NCBI GenBank assembly: GCA_029202525.1
Contig: CP119325.1
Coordinates: forward strand, 4,996,001 to 5,060,000
Length of the DNA stretch: 64,000 nucleotides
Direction: 5' to 3'
Origin: Candidatus Pseudomonas phytovorans
GTDB taxonomy: Bacteria > Pseudomonadota > Gammaproteobacteria > Pseudomonadales > Pseudomonadaceae
Shown in pieces: positions 35,953 through 45,600 of this stretch. The position numbers were made by a program, and so were the translations under genes. The first letter of the stretch is position 1, and each line of letters opens with the position of its first letter. Under the pieces are notes generated by a model that was given only the letters and a program-made list of their open reading frames with translations, was not told the origin of the DNA and made no database searches.

Positions 35953-38736
35953 TCAGACCAAACGGGAGAGCATGTCCTCGGCTTCCTGGCGCTGGGTGTC
36001 GTCGCCGTCCTTGACTACTTCATCAAGGATGTCGCGTGCGCCCTGGTTGTCGCCCATGTCGATGTAGGCGCGAGCCAGGTCGAGCTTGGTGGCCACCTCG
36101 TCACTGCCGGAGAAGAAGTCGAAGTCCAGGTCGTCCAGCGGCTCGGGTTCCGGCTGGGCTGCTGCGTCCTCGCTGGTAAAGTGCGGCTCCAGCGAGGGCG
36201 ATTCGAGGCTCTGCGACAGCTTGTCCAGCTCGGCATTGACGTCATCAAGCTCCGAGGCAAAGCGCTTGGCGGCCGGCGAGTCGTCTTCCAGCGACAGCGA
36301 CAGGTCGAAGTCTGACGGCATGTCGAAGTCGGATACCGGGTCAAACTCCGGCACGCTGTCGAATGCAGCCAGCTCGGCGGCGATGTCCACCGGGGCCTCT
36401 TCCACTGCATCCGGGGCGGCCGGTGCAACCGGCTCGCTGACATCGAGGTCGAAATCAGACAGGTCTACGGCAGGCTGCGCCTCGGTCTGGGCAAGCATGG
36501 CCTCGAAATCGGCATCAGCGTCGGCTTGCAGTTCGGCATCCACGGCGAACGGCTCGTCTTCAGGCTGAGCGTCTTCCTGCTCCGGCTCGTCCAGCACAGG
36601 CTCGGCAATGACCAGCTCATCGGGGACAGGTTCCGCCACTGCGGGCTCGTCAAACAACGGTGCTGCCAGCGGGTCTTCTTCGGGCAGGTCTTCACCCAGG
36701 CTCAGGTCGAAGGCACTGTCCAAATCCTGCTCGCCCAGATCCTGCTCGCCCAGCCCCTGGTCTTCCAGGCCAGCTACATCGAGGATTGGCACTTCATCGA
36801 AAGCATCCAGTTCCGCCTCTGGCTCGAACGCAATCTCGGGCTCCGCTTGCGCGACAACCTCCGGCTGCGCCTCGACTTGCGGTTCGAATTCTGGCACTTC
36901 GTCAGGCACCACATCGGCAACCACCGGCGCCTCAGGCTCATCGTGCAGCAGTTCCTGAACGTATTGCTCATCCATCTCGGCAGCCAGTGCTGCCGCGCCC
37001 AGGCCGGCAGCGGCCAGGCCGAGCATGGCCGGGTAACGCTCTTTCAGCCCGGCGACTTCAGCGGTGTTCTGTTCGCTGGCCGGCAGTTGGCGTTCGTGTT
37101 CGACGAACGCGCTCTGGTCACCCTGGCGGGCGTAAACGTCCATCAGTTTCAGGCGCAGGTCGTCACGCTCCGGCGCGGCAGCCACAGCCGGCTCCAGCAG
37201 CTCGGCGGCACGGTTCAGGCGGCCTTCGGCCAGGCACTGATCGACTTCGGCCAGCAACACACCGTGCGGGTCGGCTTGCGGTTCAGGCTCAGGCTCTGCG
37301 ATTTTTTCCGCAGCAACCGCTGCGGCTGCCGAGGCGGCGACCACGGCTGGCGACAGGGTCACGCTCGGCTCGGAGACCTCGACGCCGTCGAGGCTCTCTG
37401 CATCGTTGTCGAAACCTGTGCCTTGCTCTTCTTCCAGCGCCCGTGCCATGCGCAGGTGCTTTTCAGCTTCCTGCTGGGCCTTGCGCTTGCGCGCCAGCAG
37501 CCACAGCAACAAGGCCAGCACCAGGATGCTGGAGCCGGCAATCAACCCAAGCAGCCACGGGTTGCTCAGCACCTGGTCAAGTGCGCTGTGTGGCTGGCTG
37601 ACTGGCGCTGGCTTGGCGGCCGGCACTGGCTTGGGCGCGGTATCGGCGGCGGCAGGTGCAGGCTTGACCGCAGGCTGGGCTGCCGCTGCCGGCTGGGCCG
37701 GAGTAGCAGCAGCCACCGCCGGAGCGGCCGCGCCCTGGCCTTCAAGACGTGCCAACTGGTCGTTTTTCAGCTCGATCAACCGCTGCAGCTTGTCCAGCTG
37801 GCTTTGCAGGTCGGTCATGCGGCTTTTGAGTTCGTCGTTGTCGCGGCGGCTGGTGTCCAGGCTTTCCTCGGCCACTGCCAGCTTGTCGTTGAGCGCCTTG
37901 GCCTGGCCAGCACCGGCCTGGTTGCCCGGGCTGACCAGGCGCAGGTTGTCGCCCTGGGCGATGCGCGCCGGGGCTGCTTCGGCGGCGCCGCGGCGGGTAG
38001 CATCCAGCTGGCGGGCACGCGGGCCCAGGCGGCGGCCTTCACGCCAGGCGGCATACTGCTCGGCCACCTCGCTGTTCGCCTCGCCCTGCGCAATGGTCTG
38101 GATCTGCTGCTGGTCGGGCAGGCGCAACACCTGGCCAACCTTCAGCTGGTTGATGTTGTTGCCAATGAAAGCGTCCGGGTTCAGCGCCTGGATCGCGATC
38201 ATGGTCTGCTGGATCGAGCCACCCTGGGTATTGCCTGCAGCGATCTGCCAGAGGGTGTCGCGGCGCTGGGTGGTGTAGTTGCTGGCACCGGTTACCGCCG
38301 GTGCAACATTACCCGCCGCCGGTTTGTCGCCCTGGGCCTTGGCCTGGTCGAGCAGTACGCTGTAGTCACGCAGCAGGCGGCCCTGCGGCCACATCACCTG
38401 GACCAGGAATTTGACCACTGACCCCGGCAGCGGCTGGCTGGAGGTAACCCGCAGCACGCTCTTGCCGTTGGGGTTGATCACCGGGGTGAAGGTCAGGTCT
38501 TCGAGGTAGGTTGGTAACGCCACCCCTGCCTTGCTGAACTCTTCCGGCGACGCCAGGCTCGGCACCACTTCGGCGGCTTTGAGGTCGCGCACGTCGAGCA
38601 ACTCGATCTCGGCGTCCAGCGGCTGATTCTGTGCCGACTTCAGGGTCAGCTCCCCCAGGCCCAGCGCATTCGCCATGCCAGACGACAGCGCTGATGCTGC
38701 AGCCATGGCCAGAACCAGTTTGCGAATTCGAAGCAT
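35953..38736 (-). CDS. fimV: FimV/HubP-type polar landmark protein
   Basis: A 927-residue inner-membrane protein that, in Pseudomonas, organises poles, type IV pilus assembly and cAMP signalling. Layout: signal or anchor sequence (1-25), conserved N-terminal domain (LGLGELTLKSAQNQPLDAEI), LysM-like peptidoglycan-binding region (about 160-215), coiled coil (about 285-330), Ala/Pro linker, a transmembrane helix at about 393-413 (NPWLLGLIAGSSILVLALLL), a long acidic low-complexity cytoplasmic domain, and a C-terminal TPR-like FimV motif (TKLDLARAYIDMGDNQGARD). The acidic part carries tandem GEQDL repeats. Confidence 0.95.
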   Translation of the reverse strand: MLRIRKLVLAMAAASALSSGMANALGLGELTLKSAQNQPLDAEIELLDVRDLKAAEVVPSLASPEEFSKAGVALPTYLEDLTFTPVINPNGKSVLRVTSSQPLPGSVVKFLVQVMWPQGRLLRDYSVLLDQAKAQGDKPAAGNVAPAVTGASNYTTQRRDTLWQIAAGNTQGGSIQQTMIAIQALNPDAFIGNNINQLKVGQVLRLPDQQQIQTIAQGEANSEVAEQYAAWREGRRLGPRARQLDATRRGAAEAAPARIAQGDNLRLVSPGNQAGAGQAKALNDKLAVAEESLDTSRRDNDELKSRMTDLQSQLDKLQRLIELKNDQLARLEGQGAAAPAVAAATPAQPAAAAQPAVKPAPAAADTAPKPVPAAKPAPVSQPHSALDQVLSNPWLLGLIAGSSILVLALLLWLLARKRKAQQEAEKHLRMARALEEEQGTGFDNDAESLDGVEVSEPSVTLSPAVVAASAAAAVAAEKIAEPEPEPQADPHGVLLAEVDQCLAEGRLNRAAELLEPAVAAAPERDDLRLKLMDVYARQGDQSAFVEHERQLPASEQNTAEVAGLKERYPAMLGLAAAGLGAAALAAEMDEQYVQELLHDEPEAPVVADVVPDEVPEFEPQVEAQPEVVAQAEPEIAFEPEAELDAFDEVPILDVAGLEDQGLGEQDLGEQDLDSAFDLSLGEDLPEEDPLAAPLFDEPAVAEPVPDELVIAEPVLDEPEQEDAQPEDEPFAVDAELQADADADFEAMLAQTEAQPAVDLSDFDLDVSEPVAPAAPDAVEEAPVDIAAELAAFDSVPEFDPVSDFDMPSDFDLSLSLEDDSPAAKRFASELDDVNAELDKLSQSLESPSLEPHFTSEDAAAQPEPEPLDDLDFDFFSGSDEVATKLDLARAYIDMGDNQGARDILDEVVKDGDDTQRQEAEDMLSRLV

Positions 38737-38807
38737 GACCTCTTCCCTTGTATGAATCGTCCCGAAACCTGCAAGCAGAGCAGGACAAAAGTGCTCGCCA
38801 GTATCTT

Positions 38808-39812
38808 TTACGGCATCTGTTTAATCAACAATTGTGCCACTTGCACGGCATTGAGCGCGGCGCCCTTGCGCACGTTGTCGGTGGTCAGCCAGAGGTTGAG
38901 CTGCTGGTCTTCGTCAATACCGTGGCGTACACGACCAACATAGACCACGTCTTGGCCCACTGCGTCACCAACCGGAGTCGGATAATCGTCACGCTCCACC
39001 AACTCGACGCTATCGGCTGCGTCCAAAGCCTGGTTGACCGCCTCCAGGTCGACCAGGCGACGGCTCTGCACGGCCACACTGAAGCTATCGCCGAAAAACA
39101 CCGGGACTTGAACGCAGCTCACGGAAATCTTCAATTCAGGCATGCCCAGCAGCACGCGCAACTCGCTGACCAGGCGGCGCTCCAGTGCGGTATGGCCCTG
39201 CTCATCGACGGCACCTACCTGGGCAAGCAGGTTGAATGCCACTTGGCGGTCGAAGAAGCGCGGCTCCAGCGGCCGGGCATTGAGCAGCTCGGCGGTTTGC
39301 CGGGCCAGTTCGCTGACCGCTTCGCGGCCTTGCGCGGACACCGCCAGCGATGCCATCACCTGCACCCGCTCGATGTCGAGCAGGCCCTTGAGCGGTGCCA
39401 GCGCGACAGCCAGAGCCACTGCGGCCGAGCATGGGCTGACGATGCGTGCCGGCAACGCCAGGCCAGCCAGGCGTTCGGCGTTGGCTTCCGGCACCAGGGC
39501 CAGGGCGTCGTCCAGGCCACCGGACAGGTCGATGACCGTACAGCCCGCCTGCAGCGCCTTGTTGGCAAAGCTGCGGCTGACGGCGGCGCCGGTGGCGAAG
39601 AAGGCCAGCTTGACCTGGGCAAAGTCGAAGCTGTCGACTTCACGCACCTTGAGCTTCTTGCCGGCGAACATCACGCTGCTGCCGGCCGACTCCATGCTGG
39701 CCAGCAGGTGCAATGTGGCGACCGGGAACGCCAGTTCTTCGAGCACCTGTACCAAGGTTTCACCGACGCTGCCGGTGGCGCCGACGACGGCGATATCGAA
39801 TGTAGGGTTCAT
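38808..39812 (-). CDS. Aspartate-semialdehyde dehydrogenase paralogue (Usg-like)
   Basis: A 334-residue member of the ASADH family. The N-terminal VVGATGSVGETL loop binds the nucleotide. At the active site the true enzyme has an Asn-Cys pair; here the sequence is IVSPCSAAVAL, so a Cys remains but the Asn is Pro. A second, canonical asd lies at 47616-48728. E. coli Usg is a comparable inactive-looking homologue next to truA. A non-ASADH role is likely but inferred. Confidence 0.85.
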   Translation of the reverse strand: MNPTFDIAVVGATGSVGETLVQVLEELAFPVATLHLLASMESAGSSVMFAGKKLKVREVDSFDFAQVKLAFFATGAAVSRSFANKALQAGCTVIDLSGGLDDALALVPEANAERLAGLALPARIVSPCSAAVALAVALAPLKGLLDIERVQVMASLAVSAQGREAVSELARQTAELLNARPLEPRFFDRQVAFNLLAQVGAVDEQGHTALERRLVSELRVLLGMPELKISVSCVQVPVFFGDSFSVAVQSRRLVDLEAVNQALDAADSVELVERDDYPTPVGDAVGQDVVYVGRVRHGIDEDQQLNLWLTTDNVRKGAALNAVQVAQLLIKQMP

Positions 39813-40217
39813 GCTGCTGGCTGCCTCAGGCGAAACGGGAGCGGCACTTTACTCGCATTGGTCGGGGGAGGCTACGGTGATTGCGTCAGGGCTGGCAGGG
39901 GTTCGCCATCACATGTGCATCGCCTATGAAATCGAGCGCCGCCCGCGCGGCGCTTCGCGGGGCAAGCCCGCTCCCACATTTGTTGCAACGTGGCCATGCC
40001 TGTGGGAGAGGCGTTCCCCGCCTTGGTGCAGGGCTTGAGACAGATGGAGCGGTAGAGGCGCCAGGCTTGAGTTCGGGTCGGGCTGACAAGGCTGAAAACC
40101 ATGGCCTGACAGGTATGGCACGTTGCAACAAATGTGGGAGCGGGCTTGCCCCGCGAAGCGCCGCGCGGGCGGCGCTCGATCTCAAAGGCGATGAACATGT
40201 CATGGCGAACACCCGCA
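39813..40217. other. Gene-free stretch carrying a REP-like palindrome
   Basis: 405 nt between the asd paralogue and the Slam gene. I see no plausible gene. It holds the perfect 62-bp inverted repeat listed separately and, in the 126-nt spacer, a third degenerate REP unit (CTGTGGGAGAGGCGTTCCCC). Confidence 0.8.
39931..40180. repeat. Perfect 62-bp inverted repeat with REP cores
   Basis: 39931-39992 and 40119-40180 are exact reverse complements. Similarity continues imperfectly outward for about 20 nt. Each arm includes the REP core GGGGCAAGCCCGCTCCCACA. It is longer and more exact than the other pairs here and marks the distal edge of the Slam locus. Confidence 0.9.
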
Positions 40218-41690
40218 TCAAAACTGTTTTTCCAGCTTGAGGCTGACGCTGTTGCGCTCCCAGCTGTACAGCCAGTCGACGTTGCTGTTCACCTTGTTGT
40301 ACTTGAAGGTCAGACTTGGCACCAGGTCGTGGAAGGCCAACGCGGGGGCCCTGACGATAAAGGTATAGCCCTGTTCTTCTTCGTGGCGCCGGTCATCCAG
40401 TAATGCGCTGTAGGCGTCGTACTGGCGGGTACGCCAGGAGGCGAACAGCACGGTGCTCAGGCCGATGTCGAAGTCCTTGGCCACGCCCACGCGCAGGCCC
40501 CGTTGGAAGTAGGCCTCGGTCGCATCCTTGGTGTTGCGGTCGGTGAGGTCAAAACCGCCGAACAGCACCCACTGCTGCGGCAGCGCTTGCCACAGGGTCG
40601 CATACACCGAGGCCGCGCTGCCGTCATAGGTGTCGGCGGCCTGGCGGCGGTAGGCCATGTCCTTGTATTCGCCTTCCAGCTTGAGCATGCGGGTAGCTGA
40701 AAGGTTGTGCATCCATTCACCGCGCAGGCCCCAGGCCGAGTACATCGGGTCGCTGCCAATGCGGTTGTATTCGAACTGTGGGCCCAGGCTGTACTGATTG
40801 CGCCCGTCCTGATAGCTGTAGCCGGTGTTGCCGATGAAGGTGTCTTCGTTGTACTTGGCTTCTTTGTCGTAAGCCTGGCCATAGGCCAGCGCCCGGCCAA
40901 ACACGCCATGGTGGCCAGACAGCGCAACGCGCTTGTTCAGCGTGGCTTCGTAGTCGATGCCCTGTGCCGACACCGCCTTGGGCATCTTGCGCTCGACCAG
41001 GTACACCCCGTCGCTGGTTTCCAGCTGGTAGTGGGTGGTGCTTTCCGAGGACTGGTTGAGGTTGTCGTTCCAGGTCGGGCCGATGGCCAGCGAGCCTTGC
41101 CAGCTTTCGCGGTGGTCCAGCGCGTCGATGAAACTGTCGACGGTATTGCCCAGGCCCTGGTTGCGTGCATCGGCTGGGCCCAGGCTCTGGCTGATCTGGC
41201 GGAAGGCTTCGGTAGACTCGCGGTCCTTGCGGTTTTCGAACAGCACCCGGGCCAGTTCCAGCTGGCCGGGTAGAAAGTTGCCCTGCAGTGCCAGCAACTG
41301 GCGGTAGTGCGCCTCGGCTTGCTCCAGATCGCCGCGCGAGCGGGCCAGTGCGCCATCGGCGTAGGCCAGCAGCATGGGGTCGTGGCCAGGCAACGCGACG
41401 TAGCGGGCGCGGAAGGCGTTCACGTCGGCCCACTGCTGGCGCTGCACCGAAACATAGAGGGCGCGACCCAGGTCGTCGAGGTTGTTTTCTACCCGGTAGG
41501 TCTGGCCATCGATGACCAGCGTGGTGCCGGCAATTTCGTCCTTGAGCAGCTCGCGCTCCTGGCGGTTGGCGCGGTACTCGATGCTCTGGTTCAGGCGCAG
41601 GTTGGTGTCCTGATCGGCCTGAGCGATGGAGGGGAGAGAAAGCGGGAGATAAAGCAGAAGCAGGTAATGCAGGCGTGAAGGCTGGGGCAT
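40218..41690 (-). CDS. Slam (DUF560) outer-membrane secretion protein
   Basis: About 490 residues starting MPQPSRLHYLLLLYLPLSLP, a signal peptide ending near AQADQ. The N-terminal periplasmic half contains TPR-like helices (MLLAYADGALARSRGDLEQA, HYRQLLALQGNFLPGQLELA). The C-terminal half is a DUF560 beta-barrel of alternating aromatic strands, ending VSLKLEKQF with a terminal Phe typical of outer-membrane proteins. Slams (type XI secretion) export lipoproteins or hemophilin-like proteins. Its substrate is almost surely the gene just upstream. An ORF extension to 41753 is rejected. Confidence 0.87.
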   Translation of the reverse strand: MPQPSRLHYLLLLYLPLSLPSIAQADQDTNLRLNQSIEYRANRQERELLKDEIAGTTLVIDGQTYRVENNLDDLGRALYVSVQRQQWADVNAFRARYVALPGHDPMLLAYADGALARSRGDLEQAEAHYRQLLALQGNFLPGQLELARVLFENRKDRESTEAFRQISQSLGPADARNQGLGNTVDSFIDALDHRESWQGSLAIGPTWNDNLNQSSESTTHYQLETSDGVYLVERKMPKAVSAQGIDYEATLNKRVALSGHHGVFGRALAYGQAYDKEAKYNEDTFIGNTGYSYQDGRNQYSLGPQFEYNRIGSDPMYSAWGLRGEWMHNLSATRMLKLEGEYKDMAYRRQAADTYDGSAASVYATLWQALPQQWVLFGGFDLTDRNTKDATEAYFQRGLRVGVAKDFDIGLSTVLFASWRTRQYDAYSALLDDRRHEEEQGYTFIVRAPALAFHDLVPSLTFKYNKVNSNVDWLYSWERNSVSLKLEKQF

Positions 41691-41724
41691 TGCTCGGCTC
41701 TCGGGGTGCCTTGAAATAGCAGCA

Positions 41725-41749
41725 ATCAGGGCCGCAATGCGGCCCTGAT
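41725..41749 (-). promoter_or_regulatory. 11-bp hairpin between hemophilin-like and Slam genes
   Basis: Perfect stem ATCAGGGCCGC / GCGGCCCTGAT with a 3-nt loop. No clear T-run follows, so it is more likely an attenuating or mRNA-protecting hairpin than a full terminator. Confidence 0.7.
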
Positions 41750-41781
41750 GCACTTAACTGACCAGCATCAAGCGGGTCGGC

Positions 41782-42540
41782 TTACTTCTTCACGCCACCG
41801 AAGGCGGTATCGTAGTTGCGGTCGGCGAACTTGGCGATACCGGCCAGGGAGGCAGTAGCGCCGGCGCCGAAGAAGCTACCTTGGGTAGTACCCACAGACA
41901 GCTGCGCGTTATTGGCAGGATTCGAGGCTTTGGAAGTACCCGAGAAGGATGCATTAGTCTTGTCGATGGTGGCATCGACAGTGACTCTCAGCGCGCTATT
42001 GCCGACATAACCCGTGAGTTTCGGCGCTGCAGCACCAAAGGTTGCATTCATCTCACCCGACATCATGTTGGCACCGGAGTAGTTGCTGATGCCCTGCACT
42101 GCATAGGCAACATTGGTGGTCGGCAGTACTCGCCCGGCGGTGTCGCCAGAGTAGTAGACGACACGGGTCGGGTCGTTGTTGGTGCCGTTCTGCGACCATT
42201 CGCCGAAGTAGACCTGCTGGGTGGAAACCTGCTTGAAGTCGAAGTTGCCGAGGGCAGAGTGCGAAGGCGGCATCATGGCTGGGGTAATGGTGGTTACGCC
42301 ATTGGTATCAGCAGCAACCATGTTCTTGAGCCCGCTGAAACCAACTTTTGCACCACCGTAAAATGCCGTCACACCCACGGCTGGCGCGCCCGCTTCACCT
42401 GGGTGATTGGTAGAGTTGCCTTGGGAACCACCCACTACGATGGAGCCCGTGTAGCTCTGCCCCGAGGACACGTCAGCCTGCGCAATGCCAGCCAGGCCCA
42501 GGAGTGCAACTGCAAGTACGGAAACATTGAACGCTTTCAT
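41782..42540 (-). CDS. Secreted hemophilin/TbpB-barrel-like Slam substrate
   Basis: A 252-residue exported protein starting MKAFNVSVLAVALLGLAGIA; cleavage is likely after AQA (residue 22) and there is no lipobox Cys. The N-terminal ligand domain holds the only two histidines (H46 and H94). The C-terminal half reads as the eight-stranded barrel shared by TbpB-like proteins and hemophilins (MSGEMNATFGAAAPKLTGYV, GSFFGAGATASLAGIAKF ... AFGGVKK). Size and layout resemble Acinetobacter HphA. Composition is Gly/Ser/Asn/Thr-rich and less GC-rich than neighbours. Heme binding is inference. Confidence 0.75.
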   Translation of the reverse strand: MKAFNVSVLAVALLGLAGIAQADVSSGQSYTGSIVVGGSQGNSTNHPGEAGAPAVGVTAFYGGAKVGFSGLKNMVAADTNGVTTITPAMMPPSHSALGNFDFKQVSTQQVYFGEWSQNGTNNDPTRVVYYSGDTAGRVLPTTNVAYAVQGISNYSGANMMSGEMNATFGAAAPKLTGYVGNSALRVTVDATIDKTNASFSGTSKASNPANNAQLSVGTTQGSFFGAGATASLAGIAKFADRNYDTAFGGVKK

Positions 42541-42626
42541 TTCATAATCCATTGATAAGTTAATAGTATCCAACACAAAAGCACGTCCGACTTTCGGCGC
42601 TTTCACCCGTCCATAGTCATTCCACC

Positions 42627-45600
42627 TTAGAAGTTTGCAGTCAAACCGATTTTCAATGTTCGCCCCGGCGCGGGCATGGCCGAACGCGTGAGGGGGTCCA
42701 GGTAATAAAGATTGCTCAGATTGGTGCCGACCAACTCGACACTGACGTCGTCCGTCACTTTGTAATTGACATACGCGTCATACGTCACAATGTCATCCCA
42801 AGACAACGGCGTATTCAGGTAATACGAAACCATGGGATTGCCGCTGTAGTTGTTATGAAATTTGCTGTCGTGCCCCTTGTAATAAATGACACGCCCACCG
42901 ACTTCCAGGCGTCGATCCAGGAACCGTGCCCCCAAGGCCAGGTTGGCAGACCATTCAGGCATGGCCATGCCCACCAGATAACCACCGAGAAAACCATCAT
43001 CGACGCAATTAGCGATGCCGCCGGTAGCATCAAGTTGCATGGCCGAGTTTTCATCGCACACTTTGTTTTTAAGCACATGCGCCACGCTCAGGTCGGTAAA
43101 GAAACCGCCATTGTCGTACCTGCCTTGCAACTCGATACCTGCTGTCGTTTGCTTGTCCACATTGGAGAACACCAGTTGCGGGCTGCGCTCGATGACGTTA
43201 TCCGTGGTGTTGTGATAGTAGGTAAGCTTGACATCCGCTTGTTCACTGCCGAGCCAACCACTCAGATTGTGAATGTAGGCCACTTCATAGTTATGGGCGT
43301 GTTCCGGCTCCAGTTGCCAAGGCGTCAGCGATGCAGAAAAGCCAACGGTACTTTCAAACATGCTCGGATAACGAATCGCTTCGCTGTAACGCAAGTAGAA
43401 CCGGCCATTTTCCGAGGTAAAGAACGTAGCCGAGAGGTTGGGCACCCAACCCTGGTCCCTACGATGCTTTGCCGAGGTGTCCTCGATTTGATTGACCAGA
43501 TTGCCTTCACTGTCTACAGCATCTGCAGCACCGCTATACAAATTTGGGGTACAGCCATAGATATCTGCCGTGGCCGCAGCCTCGAGGCACGGGTTATTAC
43601 TCCGCTGGTACCGCCCTTTTCCGTCATGTGCCCAGTGTGCCCTGTGCTCGGTCTCTACCGAGCGTGGTGTATCGCGTTCAGTCGCTTCAATGGCTGCCTG
43701 CTTCTGCTCCTCGGTAAAGCCAAACATGTCCCACATCCATGCGTCCCCCGCGATGCTCTCATCCACTGCTGCACGCCACTCTTCCTGGGACAAGTCTCTG
43801 CGCGTGTAATAGATGAGCTCTTTGCCGGTTGCCACAGTCTGGGTGGTCACACCGGTGTCGCGCTGCCGCTTACTGAGAAAGTCGTCGAACGACCAGTACG
43901 AGGAATAACGCCCGCCTGCGGTGAACCGTGCAAAGGAGACCGGCTGCCAATCAAAGTTGAAGTTGTACTCCTGCTCCTCGCGTCGCCCTGCCCTTGGAAA
44001 CAGTCGAGTTGCCCCTAACGTGCTCGGGTCCAACATGCCGTCACCCGAACTCAGTTTTTCATGCTGGTAACTGCCCCCCAACGTCAGGTCCAGGCTGTCC
44101 AGCAGCTTGAGCTTGTTGCTGACCGTGAGGCCGGCGCGGTCATGCTTGGCATTGGCCACAGCCGTATTGCGAAACTCGCGGTTCTGCGCCGTCGTTTCGT
44201 TGGGCACGCCACCCGAGCTATAGGTATCGCTGACCGTTCGCGTCATCCACAAGTTGGAGTAGAAGTCGACCCAACGGTTGTCGTCCGGGTTGAGCTTGTA
44301 CTCGACGTTATAGGCCTTGCTGTCCACATGGCTCAGCGGCCACTGCGGCACACCATAGTTCGCGGCATCGTAAGTACTGCCCGGGGTGAAGAAGGAAATG
44401 CGCGACGGCAGGATCTCGCCATATAACGAGTCGGTGGCGCGATAGCCAAACTCCAGGCTCTGACCTTCGTCGATTTTCCAGGTGGCCTTGCCCAGCCACG
44501 ACTCCATCTTGCTGGAGCTGTTGGGCACTTCGTCGCCGGGTTTGTAGATACGGGCAAGGTTCGGCACATAGTCCCATTTGCCGTCGACCAGTTCGCCGCT
44601 GGAGTAATAACTGCTCTTTTTCTTGCCGGCGTAGTGATTGCCTTTTTCCCGATACGCATAGGCGCCCATCAGGTCGAAATGCTCCTGACGGGTACCCAGT
44701 GCCAGTCGATAGGCCTTGTCGTCGCTCGACAACAAGTCGTTACTGCTACTGGTGCGTGGGTGCTTGTACAGCGACGGGTCGTAGTAGGAGTTGATCGGGA
44801 TGTACTGGTAGTCCGCACCCGGCATCTGCCCGGTCATCAAGGTTGGCAGCTTCGGCGACACCGAGTTGTTGCTACCCTCGATCTTGAACTCGCCGCCGAA
44901 CTCCTCGCCTTCCTTGAGAATGTCATCGACGCTCAGGGTGTTGGCCACCACCGCACCGCCAACGCCGCTGTAGACGTTGCGCTCCAGATTCGGCCCCTTG
45001 ATCACCTTGATCGAACCGATCAGGTTAGGGTCGATGTAGTTGCGGTTGTTGGCGCCCATGTAACCGCGGTACACGGTCAGCGCCTGCTCGGTGCCGTCGA
45101 TGGTCAGCGGTACCCGGCCAGGGCCCTGGATGCCGCGTACGTTCGGGTCCAGCGCGCCACTGTTGCGGGCATCGCCGCTGTACACGTTGAGCATGCCCTT
45201 GAACACGTCGGCTGGCGCAGCGCCTTTGTAGCGCTCGATCTGCTCCTTGCCGGCGTAGACGGTGGAGATGTCCTGATCGTAGATGTCGCTGTAGCCCTTT
45301 TCGTCCCGGGTGCGGCCATCGCGCTGGCTGTAGACGTAGGTTGGGTGCAGGTCGTCATTGCCGGCACTGGTGGCCGATTGCAGGTGAATGACCGGGCGCT
45401 CGGCACCGCCGCTGAGGCTGAAGCTGACCGGCAGGCCGCTGAGCAGTTGCTGCAGCGCGCCTTCCAAAGAGTAGCGGCCCTGCACCGGGTTGGCGTACAG
45501 GCCGGCGAAGGCATCACCCGTGAGGTAGAGCTCGGCGCCCGCCTGGCGTGCCAGCTGCAGCATGGCATCTTCAAGTGCCCCACCCTTCACATCAAACTGA

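Noticed and set aside
39872..40240. Overlapping ORFs of 108-119 codons on both strands
   Set aside because: They are translations of the 62-bp inverted repeat; each arm gives the same peptide on opposite strands.
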